The notes beneath the pieces were generated by a model. It had not been told where the DNA came from. It worked only from the letters and a program-made list of their open reading frames with translations, and ran no database searches. The translations under genes and the position numbers were made by a program. From positions 2,542,001-2,606,000 of the forward strand of contig JAMSLZ010000001.1 of assembly GCA_026027325.1 (NCBI GenBank): a stretch of DNA of 64,000 bases, read 5' to 3'. The stretch is from Actinomucor elegans (taxonomy: Eukaryota; Mucoromycota; Mucoromycetes; Mucorales; Mucoraceae). Below are positions 1 through 8,912 of the stretch, piece by piece. The stretch's first letter is position 1, and each line of letters opens with the position of its first letter.

Positions 1-1629
1 ACTGTAGGTAGTAATATTCTCTATAATAGCCGGTACAAAGAGAGAATTAGAAATCTGTCTTGGTGGCAATGAAAATCTTTTGTGATACTTACAAGCTTGT
101 GCCTGCGCGGCGACCAGAAGCGATTCTTCATCTGAAATATCCATATCGTTGATGCGTTGTGTGGCAACAGCCACAGCAGAAGAAGAAGAAGCATTGGTTG
201 ATCCAGCAGAAGAAGCAACAGAAGTATTAGTCTCGACGGTAGTGGAAACCGGAGCACGAGGAGCAGCAGAAGAAGTAGTAGTAGTGGTGCGAGAGGCAGA
301 AGAGGAAAAACGTTCGGGCGACGTGGACATAGCTCTCATTACCAGATTACTGGCAGATTTACCAACACCATTCACTGCAGCAGATGAATCACAGCGATGT
401 GATGGGTTCCAATTCTTAGCGCCACAACGACGGCAGTCACCAGGACCAGGCTTGGGTACACCTCCCAGTTTAGCAGCGCGACAAGAGTCCGTGCTATGCG
501 TAGTCGATCGGTGGAAAGAACAGAACAACCCTTTCTTTTCTCTTGTACTAGACGAAGAAGAAGGTTTTGATGCGTACTTCGAGGCAGCAGCACCATTAGG
601 AAACGATGACGACGATGGTTCATCAGAAACCTTTGACTTTTTTGTGCCAAGAGATTCCCTTTGATCGTCACCAGTACGCTTGTTAGCACGCATAGAAGCC
701 AAACGACTGTCCAAGTTACGAGCCACAGCGCAAACATACTCGAGATTCTGCGTCTGAGTTTCAGTTCCCATATTCATAGTATATGCCATACGTTCTTGGA
801 ATGAGTCAGGCAATCCACGCAAGAAGGTAGATATTAACAAGAACGAATCATTCAAGTCAGCACGACGACGTAACGCGTTGAAGCGGTCAATATACTGTTC
901 AATTGTCTCGGTTGACCGTTTAGTAATGGCCATGAGCTCGTTAGCAGCAGTAGAGCGATCTACACTTGCATTCACACCAAACTTCTTCAAAAAGGCATCT
1001 TTTACAATGGACCAAGTAGCAGCAACACCAGGCACAAAGAAGGTTTCTTTCAAGAATGTTTGATGATCCTCGTTTAAGCAACAGTACTTAAGTAGACGAG
1101 CACCATTGACGTCCAAGTCAAGACCATGACACTCTACAACGACTTCGAAGCGAGAAAGACAGGTACGCAAGTCAGTGAAGATGGTAGACTTGTTGTCAGA
1201 AACCATACCAACCCATTGGATAATAGGTAAGTCATTGGGCACAAACTCAGTACGTAACATAGTACTCTTAGTAGGACCCAGAGAAGCAGAAGCAGGACTA
1301 GCAGTAGAGCTACCAAGGGATTCTTCCATAGCCAGAAGAGATTCCTTGAATAACTTCAAATCCTTTTGTCGAAGAGCAAGATCACCACGAAGTTTCTTGG
1401 CAGCTTCTTCAGAGAGAACACCAGGAGTCACCAACTGGATAGTCATCTTGGCGATTTGAGCAGAGGCTTGACGGATAGCGTCCTTGATCACCTCAACGGA
1501 GTCAGATACGGATAAACCGTCATCAGAGTTGTTCATCTCTACGTCTTGATCAGCAGAGGATTCAACAGCAGCAGGAGGATTAATGACAACGTCATTAGAA
1601 CCAGAAACAGTAGAGATAGGAGCAGACAT
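1..1629 (-). CDS. Gag-Pol polyprotein of Gypsy1, N-terminal 543 codons (partial)
   Basis: The frame is open from ATG at 1629 to the window edge. It aligns in layout with the Gag of Gypsy2: an acidic/Ser-Thr N-terminus, a central Ty3-type capsid-like region (SRF..., DRFNALRRRAD, FLRGLPDSF motifs), and a Ser-rich linker. Two zinc-knuckle-like motifs follow: C-x2-H-x4-H-x4-C (CSFHRSTTHSTDSC) and C-x2-C-x8-H-x-C (CRRCGAKNWNPSHRC). The last visible residues (FVPAIIENITTYS) match the entry into the aspartic protease of Gypsy2, so the protein should continue into protease, reverse transcriptase and integrase. Its role is to form virus-like particles that package the element RNA. No stop or frameshift is visible in this part. 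Product class is secure; function beyond the edge is inferred. Confidence 0.85.
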   Translation of the reverse strand, partial: MSAPISTVSGSNDVVINPPAAVESSADQDVEMNNSDDGLSVSDSVEVIKDAIRQASAQIAKMTIQLVTPGVLSEEAAKKLRGDLALRQKDLKLFKESLLAMEESLGSSTASPASASLGPTKSTMLRTEFVPNDLPIIQWVGMVSDNKSTIFTDLRTCLSRFEVVVECHGLDLDVNGARLLKYCCLNEDHQTFLKETFFVPGVAATWSIVKDAFLKKFGVNASVDRSTAANELMAITKRSTETIEQYIDRFNALRRRADLNDSFLLISTFLRGLPDSFQERMAYTMNMGTETQTQNLEYVCAVARNLDSRLASMRANKRTGDDQRESLGTKKSKVSDEPSSSSFPNGAAASKYASKPSSSSSTREKKGLFCSFHRSTTHSTDSCRAAKLGGVPKPGPGDCRRCGAKNWNPSHRCDSSAAVNGVGKSASNLVMRAMSTSPERFSSSASRTTTTTSSAAPRAPVSTTVETNTSVASSAGSTNASSSSAVAVATQRINDMDISDEESLLVAAQAQACKYHKRFSLPPRQISNSLFVPAIIENITTYS

Positions 1630-1683
1630 ATTGAGTAGTAAGTGTATAATAAACCAAAAAGTAGCAGATAAGGTTAAAAAAAA

Positions 1684-2047
1684 TGTTATATCGAATATAA
1701 TAAAGACTGTAAAAATAACCAGACTGATAAAACGAATTGATTTATTAAAGCATTAAAATGATGAGCTATTTATACAAAATTGAAGTTCGGATTTAACTTG
1801 ATATTATAGACGATTGAGTTAGTCAAAGACTGCGCTCATGGAGTTAACAAGGATTTATAGTAATCCATTCTAGTACGACTTTATATTCGGTGATAGATAG
1901 TTTATGAAGGTTAGTTGCACTAAGCATTGATTTCCATATATATCTCTTAACCGACGTTACAAAGCTGTCAAAGCACAAGCTGAGTATAAGCATTGTCGAA
2001 CATTGACCTGATTGGTGACGGACACTGAACAAGTCATGTTTACAACA
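1684..2047 (-). repeat. LTR of Gypsy1 (364 bp)
   Basis: In minus orientation it begins TGTTGTAAAC and ends GATATAACA. The length and both ends equal those of the solo LTR at 29569-29932, and the two differ by very few bases. A TATA-like box (TATAAATAG, 1766-1774 on the minus strand) lies about 80 bases from the 3' end. The leader following the LTR starts with a T-run rather than a usual TGG tRNA-primer site. Confidence 0.9.
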
Positions 2048-3561
2048 ACTATGATAAAAAATATGCATTGATTACTTTATTGGTTGTTGCGTAATGTACT
2101 AAACAAATAAGGTACTACACGTGAACAATTTTTTCCCTATTAAACTAATATCTAGTTGGTCCACCTTTCGCATCCAAAACAGCTTTAATTCGAGCTGGCA
2201 TACTTTCAATGTACCTCCTACATTCCTCCTCAGTAAATGTATTCCATTCTTCGTCACACCGTTTCCATAGACCATGTACACCGGTTGGCTTCGTGTCGTA
2301 TGCGCTTAGTTTAAGCTTAAGGTGATGCCACAGGTGTTCAATTGGATTCATATCAGGGCTTTGAGGTGGCCAATCGTCAATCCAGTTGACATTATGTTCA
2401 GAGAACCACTTTTTTGTGGAATTAGCCGTATGTTTTGGGTCATTATCTTGTTGAAAGTAGATATCCTCCCATTTCAAACCATAGTAATCGAGGCTCTCTC
2501 GAAGTGTTGTGCCCAATATACCTTGGTAATCTTCGGCATTCATTGCTCCATCGTAAATTTGGCAAGCATATCCAGGCCCCCAGTAGGTCATGCAGCCCCA
2601 CATCATAAGGCTGCCATTCCCATGCTTAACTGTAACGTCTATATGATGGGGTTTTAATGGGTTACCGGGTCTAGACCAGTAGTACTTGCATCCATCGGAA
2701 CCCCAAACGTTTATCTTCGTTTCATCTGACCAAACTACACGTTTCCAACCGTCTACAGTCCAATGCTGATACTTTTTGGCCCAGTTGTATCGCTTTAGGC
2801 GATTTCTATGGCTGATGAATGGCTTCTTTTTCTTTATTTCTGCATGGGAATCCCATTGATCTCAAAATATTTGTGGCTGTTTTGTATGACAAATGGTAAC
2901 CAAGTGACAAAAACTCTTTGTAGGCATCTTGGGCCGTCAAAAGCCTACCAAATAGTATCTTCCGTCTAACTAAAGCCTTGCTTGTATCGTCCACAATAGC
3001 GGGTCTACCACCAGTAGCACGTTGACCATCTGGGAACCATCTCTTGTTGTACTTAGATACAACTCCAGCAGAGACGCCAAACCTTTTTGCAATCACTGAG
3101 TAGGGTGTTCCTTTGATAAGAAGAGCTTTCATGTCCATTTGGGTGTCGATAGATAGAGAATGAGTCATATCTGATGTATAATGAAGAGTATTAGTTGTAA
3201 GGTCTGAAAAATAACATATAACCGAACGAATATTGGTTCTTTTATACTTTACAGTACCTTACGTCATTGCTTGGTATATTCGGATCATTTCGGATCAACA
3301 ATAATGGATTTACAGCACCATTGTTATGTTATATTACGTTTGGCGTCGGTGAGGAAAAAACTGTTCACGTGTATGCCCTATATTCAATCAGCTGTGTAAC
3401 ATTCTGTATTACCCTGACATATCAATGAATATATTGGCATGATAGCACTTTACTTAAGCATTCTAATGATAGTTTTTCATAGCCGTATATCCATTTGGGG
3501 TCGAAAGCCCTATAAAAATATGTAAAAATACAAAACACGTGAACAGTTTTTTCACCCACTG
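2048..3561 (-). mobile_element. Tc1-A: Tc1/mariner element, cut at one end by Gypsy1
   Basis: This is a reverse-orientation, nearly identical copy of Tc1-B (12352-13985). The visible terminal repeat ends CACCCACTG at 3561 followed by the TA target copy at 3562-3563. The other terminus lies beyond Gypsy1, outside the window. The internal inverted binding-site copies are also present (CACGTGAACAATTTTTTCC near 2118 and its partner near 3352). Confidence 0.9.
2145..3168 (-). pseudogene. Tc1-A transposase, one frameshift
   Basis: The N-terminal 120-residue frame (3168-2806) carries the helix-turn-helix DNA-binding region (MTHSLSIDTQ...GVSAGVVSKYNKRW) and ends early. The DDE catalytic part continues in another frame down to 2145 and ends AKGGPTRY. 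Catalytic positions are the Asp of WSDETKINVWG, the Asp of FQQDNDPKHT and the Glu of NPIEHLW, with 35 residues between the last two. The frame changes in the A-rich stretch near 2835, between RNKEK and the KPFISHRNR-type region. Tc1-B carries the same shift. Either the gene was dead before it was copied, or a +1 ribosomal shift is used; the sequence alone does not decide. Confidence 0.85.
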
Positions 3562-3563
3562 TA

Positions 3564-3676
3564 ATAAGTTATAATAGTATATATATGTATATATAGATAA
3601 TTGTAACAGTGAATAAACTAGTTATTCTTGTTGGTGAAATATAGTTGGTGTAGTATAAGTATAAAAATGTAGCTTT

Positions 3677-3719
<43 letters not shown>

Positions 3720-4693
3720 TGAAAAAAAGGAGGAAAAAAAAAAAGAGAAACAAAGAGAAACAAAAAGAAACAAAAAGAAAAAAGCCTAATGACTGATTAA
3801 ATGTAATGAGTTTTAATAGAGATGCCACAATTACTACAAGCTATACAATATTTGAGAAAAAAACAAGGTATAAAAATTAACATAAATTATCTCAAGGACT
3901 TTAAGAACATGGATATATATGCAAAAGAGCCTATTCATATAGCTTTTAAAAAAGAGACACTATGATACAGCTGTTGCAATTGCATTCCCTTATTATAATA
4001 CTGTTTTACTGTAAAATATTACATTGTCAAGCAAGTATCGAGAATTCTTCAAGTATTATTAGCACTGAAGAATACATGTCTTGCTTAAAATGCGTTTGAA
4101 TTGGTTAATTAACGTACAAAATAAATGCCATCTCAATGAATGTCAAATGGTTGATAGTCATCACTGAGTTTTTTTAAAAAGCATGCACTTTTGCCATGTT
4201 AGTTACAATTCAACTTTTATGTACAAGGCATTTGACCAGACAAAAGCATTGGGGCTACAATTTTGAAATTCTTTTTCATTAAGAGTTCATTCTGAGGCTG
4301 ATGTAGTAATTAAGTGCGAGATTTTACCGAAATCGTCTTTATACAAACATGGCTGCGGATTTTTCAAGCGTTGTTGGACTAATTTTGAGTCTTAGTTGCC
4401 AAATTCTATTTAAATGTTGCATTCATGTCGATTTTTAAAGCAGTTTATTGTAACTAAAAGAATAGATGACAAAGATAAAAAACTACACCAAATTCCGAAT
4501 TAAAAATAAATAAAAAAAGGCCAGCGGTTTGAACGAATCATATCGTTTCCAATTGCTTTTAAAAGAGCTGCGGATTATTGAAGCGAAGGCTATAAATACG
4601 CAGCAGATCAGTGTAGAAAAATATTTAAATGCGATATTCTTCAATATTAATTGATTACTTTTATTATTAAACTCTGCCTCAAGTTAAAAAAAG
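3564..4693. other. Intergenic stretch without a recognisable gene
   Basis: The stretch is AT-rich. It holds a run of 37 A at 3680-3716 followed by a purine-rich GAAA-type stretch to about 3782. A 19-base near-repeat starts at 4352 and 4567 (GCTGCGGATT followed by a T/A-rich spacer and AAGCG). No frame longer than about 70 codons looks real. The A-run could be the tail of an old retroposed sequence, but no LINE 3' end precedes it. Confidence 0.5.
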
Positions 4694-5886
4694 ATGAAAT
4701 CAACCACTTCCTATTATTGCCACTGTGATAAATGTAGGTATTTAGGCTATCAAGCTCGCTTCATCTCCATGTCATCTATTACCCTCCACAAGAGATTACA
4801 TACATATAATGGCTTGGATTATAAAGTTTGGAAAAAAACTAATGGCAAGTTTGTTGATATTAAAATACTTTCCATAATATGACATCTAATTCTTTATCAA
4901 ATACATTAGAAGGTAAACAAGCCACCATGCCTGATGATCATTTTGATGATATACAGAGTAGTTCATCTATCCAACAAGAAGAAGGTTAACTATTTAAAAT
5001 CAATTAATGACATATGTGCTAATTCTGCTTTATATATAGTTGTAGCTGATAATGATACTGATGGCACTGATATGTATGATGATGGATATAATTCTGAAAT
5101 CAATACCAGTTCCTTTGATTATGATAATGAACAGCAAGAGTTGCGTGAAAAAGAGCTTTATAATGCTTGTAAGTCTAGTAGCTATCATACTAAATACTGA
5201 TATCATATACTCACATTTATTTTTGTCAATGATAGCTAATAACATATTTCCGGCTTCTCCTCTCTCCTTTGTCCTATATCTTATGGTTGTGATGTTGCGA
5301 ATCAATAACCATCTAACTGATGAATGTGCTGAAATTGTTATGGCTTTTTTGAATGCTGCTCTTAACCTTGCCAATGATCCATTTCGTTTTCCTAAAAAAA
5401 TCATAACACTAACAAGAAGAGATCAAGCTCAAAAAGTATTCTGCAATGGCATTACCTATTATACTGTATGTCCTACATGCCATCAAATGTATTTACCTAC
5501 ATCCTCCAAAAAATACTGCAATCACATCACAAAAGTTTTGTCAGATAGAACAGTTATTGCTTGCAATGAAAGTCTGCATGAAAAGTCGTCCCTAGCCAAC
5601 CATCTTGTCCCAAGAAAGGTGTATCCATACAATTCTATTATTTCCACTCTCAAAAAAATGTTTATGCGTCCAAATTTTGTCAGAGAAATCTCGAAATGGT
5701 GTTCACGTCCTTCCTTGGATGGCTATCTATATGATATTTATGATGGATCTGTATTCAAGAATTTTTCGTTAGGGCCTAATCTTCCTGCATTCACTTCTCA
5801 ATCTATATTTAACCTGATGCTTACTTTAAACGTCGATTGGTACAATGTTGATGGATCTTCTGAGGTGGTTCTTGTGGTAGCATCTA
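4694..5886 (+). pseudogene. Tnp2-type transposase, segment 1 (N-terminal part)
   Basis: The piece opens with a Cys/His-rich N-terminus (YYCHCDKCRYLGYQ...TLHKRLH), typical of fungal Tnp2-family transposases. An acidic linker follows, then the family core (LTDECAEIVMAFLNAAL, CPTCHQMYLP, YPYNSIISTLKKMF, LYDIYDGSVF, LMLTLNVDWY). It spans three frame segments, so at least two frameshifts have occurred, one of them shortly before the end. At TA 5885-5886 it is interrupted by Tc1-C. The missing continuation (IYMTIQNLPK) begins at 19303. The protein would cut and join the ends of a large DNA transposon. Assignment to the Tnp2 family rests on recognised motifs; the exact superfamily (CACTA-like or KDZ-like) is not settled. 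Confidence 0.75.
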
Positions 5887-6098
5887 CAGTGACTTACAAT
5901 ACTGTCCGCATGTTTTGCAATTCTAGCTTCACATTATCATTACTCGCTCGATAATGGCTGCAAAAATATAAGAATAATATCATTTGAAAGCCCAACAAAA
6001 TCACTACAATTCTTTGAAACCTCAGATCATATGACTTTTTTAATATAGAGTACTAATCGTTTACAAAAAGGAACATCATGCGGACAGTATTGTGAGTC
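5887..6098 (+). repeat. Left terminal inverted repeat of Tc1-C
   Basis: It pairs with 19090-19300 with only a few mismatches. Inside it, an outer site (TACAATACTGTCCGCATG, from 5895) recurs in inverted orientation near the inner edge (CATGCGGACAGTATTGTGA, about 6078-6096), so each end holds two head-to-head sites about 165 bases apart. Confidence 0.9.
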
Positions 6099-7011
6099 AA
6101 TTTTTAGATGCGAAATTCAACCCATAAGTTGAACATGATGGAAACTGATTCAAAAACAAAGTTATCTTTCATCGCGCATACTCTCATTAATTCATTAAGT
6201 CACAATCTTATTATACATTCTTAATTTATTTCATAAGTGATGAGACCCATATCTGAAGCCACACGACAAAATATCATTGGCGATCTCCAAGCAGGCTATT
6301 CCATTCGCCAGGTTGCCTATCGCACCAATGTTGGGCGCACGACAGTCAATAAAGTCGCCGCGGAACACTTACCTAATCGAAAGAAGCCAAAAGGAGGTAA
6401 ACCTTTAAAGCTTAAAGAAGCGGATAAAAGATATTGCGTGCGACAGATTACAAGAGGAGGCCAGAAGGGAAACGCAATAAGTGTTCAATGTTGTATTCCA
6501 CCTACTATTTTGCATCGACATAATAGTAAGGAATCAACTGTTCATTTATGTCATACACGGACTCTATCTGATAACCCAATCAGATTAACGAGGCCTGCAT
6601 AAATACAAGCGATGTGTCATCCTTAGAACTATTAGCCAATAATCCTTACAAGAAACACGCGGCATCATACTATCGAGTAGTATCGAGTGTATCTCAAGAT
6701 AAGACCTGAATATCGAATAACGCGTGGGTTATACAATTACAACAATGCGTGGTTGAAAGGCTTATTAGTGGCTGCTGGGATTGGACTCCGTTGTACGGCC
6801 ATGCGTGCTGATAGATATTGAATGCTACACTATTAAGCTCTGATGAAATGTATATAAAGAAGACTTGATTTTGAATTGTGAATAAAACATTAGAATAACT
6901 TTTACTATCAGGATAGCTGATTCCATTTACTGTCTATTCTTTTATTGGATGTATCTGCATATAGGTCTCAGGTTATATTTAAACTCCGAATTATTAAAAT
7001 TGTTTTTCATC

Positions 7012-7019
7012 AAAATTGA
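7012..7019 (+). promoter_or_regulatory. AAAATTGA motif upstream of the Merlin-1 transposase
   Basis: The octamer lies 47 bases before the ATG at 7067 and is followed by ATTTTCATAATTTATT. The same core precedes the second Merlin-1 gene and, as AAATTGAATTTT, the related gene in Merlin-2. AAAATTGA is the known early promoter element of mimiviruses. In such AT-rich DNA a chance match is possible, but recurrence at three gene starts argues for function. Confidence 0.45.
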
Positions 7020-7066
7020 ATTTTCATAATTTATTAAATTAAATACCCAAGATATTATTATCTATT

Positions 7067-7945
7067 ATGTTTATAGAATCTTATAAAAGTTTGAAGCATA
7101 TATTCGATAATGAAGATGATGCATTGGAATATTTAATTAAAAATAATTATGTGAATAAGATTGAAAAATGTAATGAATGTGGACATGATATGAAATTAAA
7201 TTTGAAAAAAAAATTGTATGTTTGTAAATATTATAAATGTAGAAAAGCTATATCACCATTGAAAGGAACAATATTTAGTAAATTAAGATTACCGTTAAAT
7301 ATCCAGTTACACATATTGTATTTATTTTTAGGAAAAGCACCCTCATCTTTTATATCCTCAAGTTTACAAATTGATAAAAATACAGTAAGTAGATATAATA
7401 AAATTTTCAGAAAATACATTAAGAATAAACAACTTATTAAACCAAGTAATAAAATAGGTGGAAGAAATGAAATTGTAGAAATTGATGAAACTAAAATTGC
7501 AAAAAGAAAATATAACAAGGGACATAAAGTTGAAGGTGCTTGGGTTATTGGTGGAATACAAAGAAGTAGATTAAAGAATAAGGTTACAAATGAAAATAAA
7601 AAAGTATTTTTAGAACCTATTGAAGAAAGAAATATAGAGAATATTAATCAAATAATTAGTAAGTATATTAAGAAAGGTACAACTATATACACAGATTGTT
7701 GGAAAGGTTATAATGATTTAAATAAAATTGGGTATAAACATAAAACAGTAAATCATAAAAAACATTTTAAAGATCCTATAACAGGAATTCATACAAATAC
7801 CATAGAAGGAACATGGAATGGATTAAAACAAAGTATTATACCTAGAAATAGAAACAAGAAAGACATAATTCTATATCTCAGGGAATATCAATGGAGAAAA
7901 AAAAATAGAGAATATAATATTTGGAAAAACTTTTTGAAAGATTAA
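7067..7945 (+). CDS. Merlin/IS1595-family DDE transposase (292 aa)
   Basis: The protein begins with a short helical region. A zinc ribbon follows at residues about 38-60 (CNECGHDM...YVCKYYKCRK), then LKGTIFSKLRLPL, the pattern shared by IS1595 transposases. The catalytic core has Asp in EIVEIDETKI (about residue 142), Asp in IYTDCWKGYN (about 208), and Glu in HTNTIEGTWNGLK (about 245). Length is in the usual range for the family. It would excise and insert the element, making 8-bp duplications as seen here. The frame is intact. Codon use is extremely AT-rich (Lys, Asn, Ile), unlike Gypsy2 around it, which suggests transfer from an AT-rich genome; that is inference. The second gene starts 29 bases after its stop. 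Confidence 0.92.
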   Translation: MFIESYKSLKHIFDNEDDALEYLIKNNYVNKIEKCNECGHDMKLNLKKKLYVCKYYKCRKAISPLKGTIFSKLRLPLNIQLHILYLFLGKAPSSFISSSLQIDKNTVSRYNKIFRKYIKNKQLIKPSNKIGGRNEIVEIDETKIAKRKYNKGHKVEGAWVIGGIQRSRLKNKVTNENKKVFLEPIEERNIENINQIISKYIKKGTTIYTDCWKGYNDLNKIGYKHKTVNHKKHFKDPITGIHTNTIEGTWNGLKQSIIPRNRNKKDIILYLREYQWRKKNREYNIWKNFLKD

Positions 7946-7952
7946 AAATTGA
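7945..7952 (+). promoter_or_regulatory. AAAATTGA motif between the two Merlin-1 genes
   Basis: The octamer overlaps the last base of the transposase stop codon and lies 21 bases before the ATG at 7974. It is followed by ATTTCATTATATAATAA, close to the sequence after the motif at 7012. See that entry for the mimivirus comparison. Confidence 0.45.
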
Positions 7953-7973
7953 ATTTCATTATATAATAAAAAT

Positions 7974-8912
7974 ATGAGTAGAGTAAGACCAAATAAAAAA
8001 TTAAAATACATTAAAATTAACAAGAAGGATTATTATTATCTCATTAAAAAGATTTCATTTTTAACAAAAAATAATAAAATATTAACAGATGAAAATAATA
8101 ATTATAAAAAAATAAATGAAGAATTAAAAAATCAATTAAATAATATTAATAGAAATACATTAAAATTAGAAAGTAAAAAATGCTATAATGATAAATGCAA
8201 TGAAGTTGGTAATTGGTTAGTTAATAATAATTTATATTGCTTAAATCATTTTAAAGTTATAGAATATCATGAACAAAATAATAAAATAGATAAAGAAGTA
8301 ATCGAAGAAGATATATATGATGAATTTTTAGAAAGTAATAATAATAAAAATAAAAGCTATGAAGATGAAATATTAGAAAGTGATTTAGAAGATATAGAAG
8401 ATGAGTTATATGAGGAAAATAATAGTATTAGCAGCGGTAATGATATTGAAGAATATGATGATAATAGTTCTATAACCAGTAATACAAGTAATTATAGTAC
8501 CACTACAAACAGTAATAATAATAAAAAACAAAGAAAAGATTATATTAAAATAAATAATAATGAAGAAAACTTAAAGGTAATAAATAGATTAAAAAAGAAC
8601 AATTTGAATTTACTTAAATGTAAAGATGATGTTAATTTGCTTAATGATGTAATTGTTAATAATAGAAATACATTAAAATTGTTTAATGATTTATATACAA
8701 AAATTAAAAATAATCAAATAAATAGTGATAATATTTATGAAATGTATGATAAAAACAAATCAAGGTTTTTAAAAAATTTAGAAATAAGTTTCAAAATATG
8801 TAGTAATGAAAAAATAATTAATAGTAATTTAGTTTTTCCTTTATATACATTTAATAGTATAAAGAAGACTTCAATTGATAGTTTTATAAAATTAATTGAA
8901 GAAATGGTATAA
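7974..8912 (+). CDS. Accessory protein of Merlin-1, unknown function (312 aa)
   Basis: I do not recognise this protein. Visible parts are a basic N-terminus (MSRVRPNKKLKYIKINKK), a probable coiled coil at residues about 20-60, a small Cys/His group at about 68-85 (CYNDKCNEVGNWL...YCLNHF) that could bind zinc, and an acidic Glu/Asp/Asn stretch at 100-150. A Ser/Thr/Asn-rich linker then leads to a helical C-terminus ending SFIKLIEEMV. The gene follows the transposase with only 28 bases between and shares its AT bias and upstream motif, so the two move as a unit. A frame of similar style lies in Merlin-2. A DNA-binding or target-choice role is possible but not shown. Confidence 0.8.
   Translation: MSRVRPNKKLKYIKINKKDYYYLIKKISFLTKNNKILTDENNNYKKINEELKNQLNNINRNTLKLESKKCYNDKCNEVGNWLVNNNLYCLNHFKVIEYHEQNNKIDKEVIEEDIYDEFLESNNNKNKSYEDEILESDLEDIEDELYEENNSISSGNDIEEYDDNSSITSNTSNYSTTTNSNNNKKQRKDYIKINNNEENLKVINRLKKNNLNLLKCKDDVNLLNDVIVNNRNTLKLFNDLYTKIKNNQINSDNIYEMYDKNKSRFLKNLEISFKICSNEKIINSNLVFPLYTFNSIKKTSIDSFIKLIEEMV

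Larger units (their letters stand above)
1..2047 (-). mobile_element. Gypsy1: 5' part of a Ty3/Gypsy retrotransposon, continues beyond the window start
   Basis: Read on the minus strand, the element starts with an LTR (2047 to 1684), has a 54-base leader and then a gag-like frame that runs off the window. It lies inside Tc1-A: the sequence next to the LTR, from 2048, is the same as the interior of Tc1-B around 13868, where it continues without a break. The five bases at 2048-2052 (ACTAT) should be one copy of its target duplication; the other copy is outside the window. A solo LTR of the same family lies at 29569-29932. Confidence 0.88.

Noticed and set aside
149..664. Plus-strand protein rich in Glu and Ser
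   Set aside because: It is the antisense of the Ser-rich linker of the Gypsy1 Gag frame on the minus strand, which is open over the whole region.
3569..3828. Phe-rich small proteins
   Set aside because: They are translations of the opposite strand of the A-run and GAAA stretch; low complexity only.
7067..8912. Bacterial contamination because of the IS1595-type transposase and close gene spacing
   Set aside because: The element sits inside a fungal retrotransposon LTR with a clean 8-bp duplication, so it is integrated in this genome.
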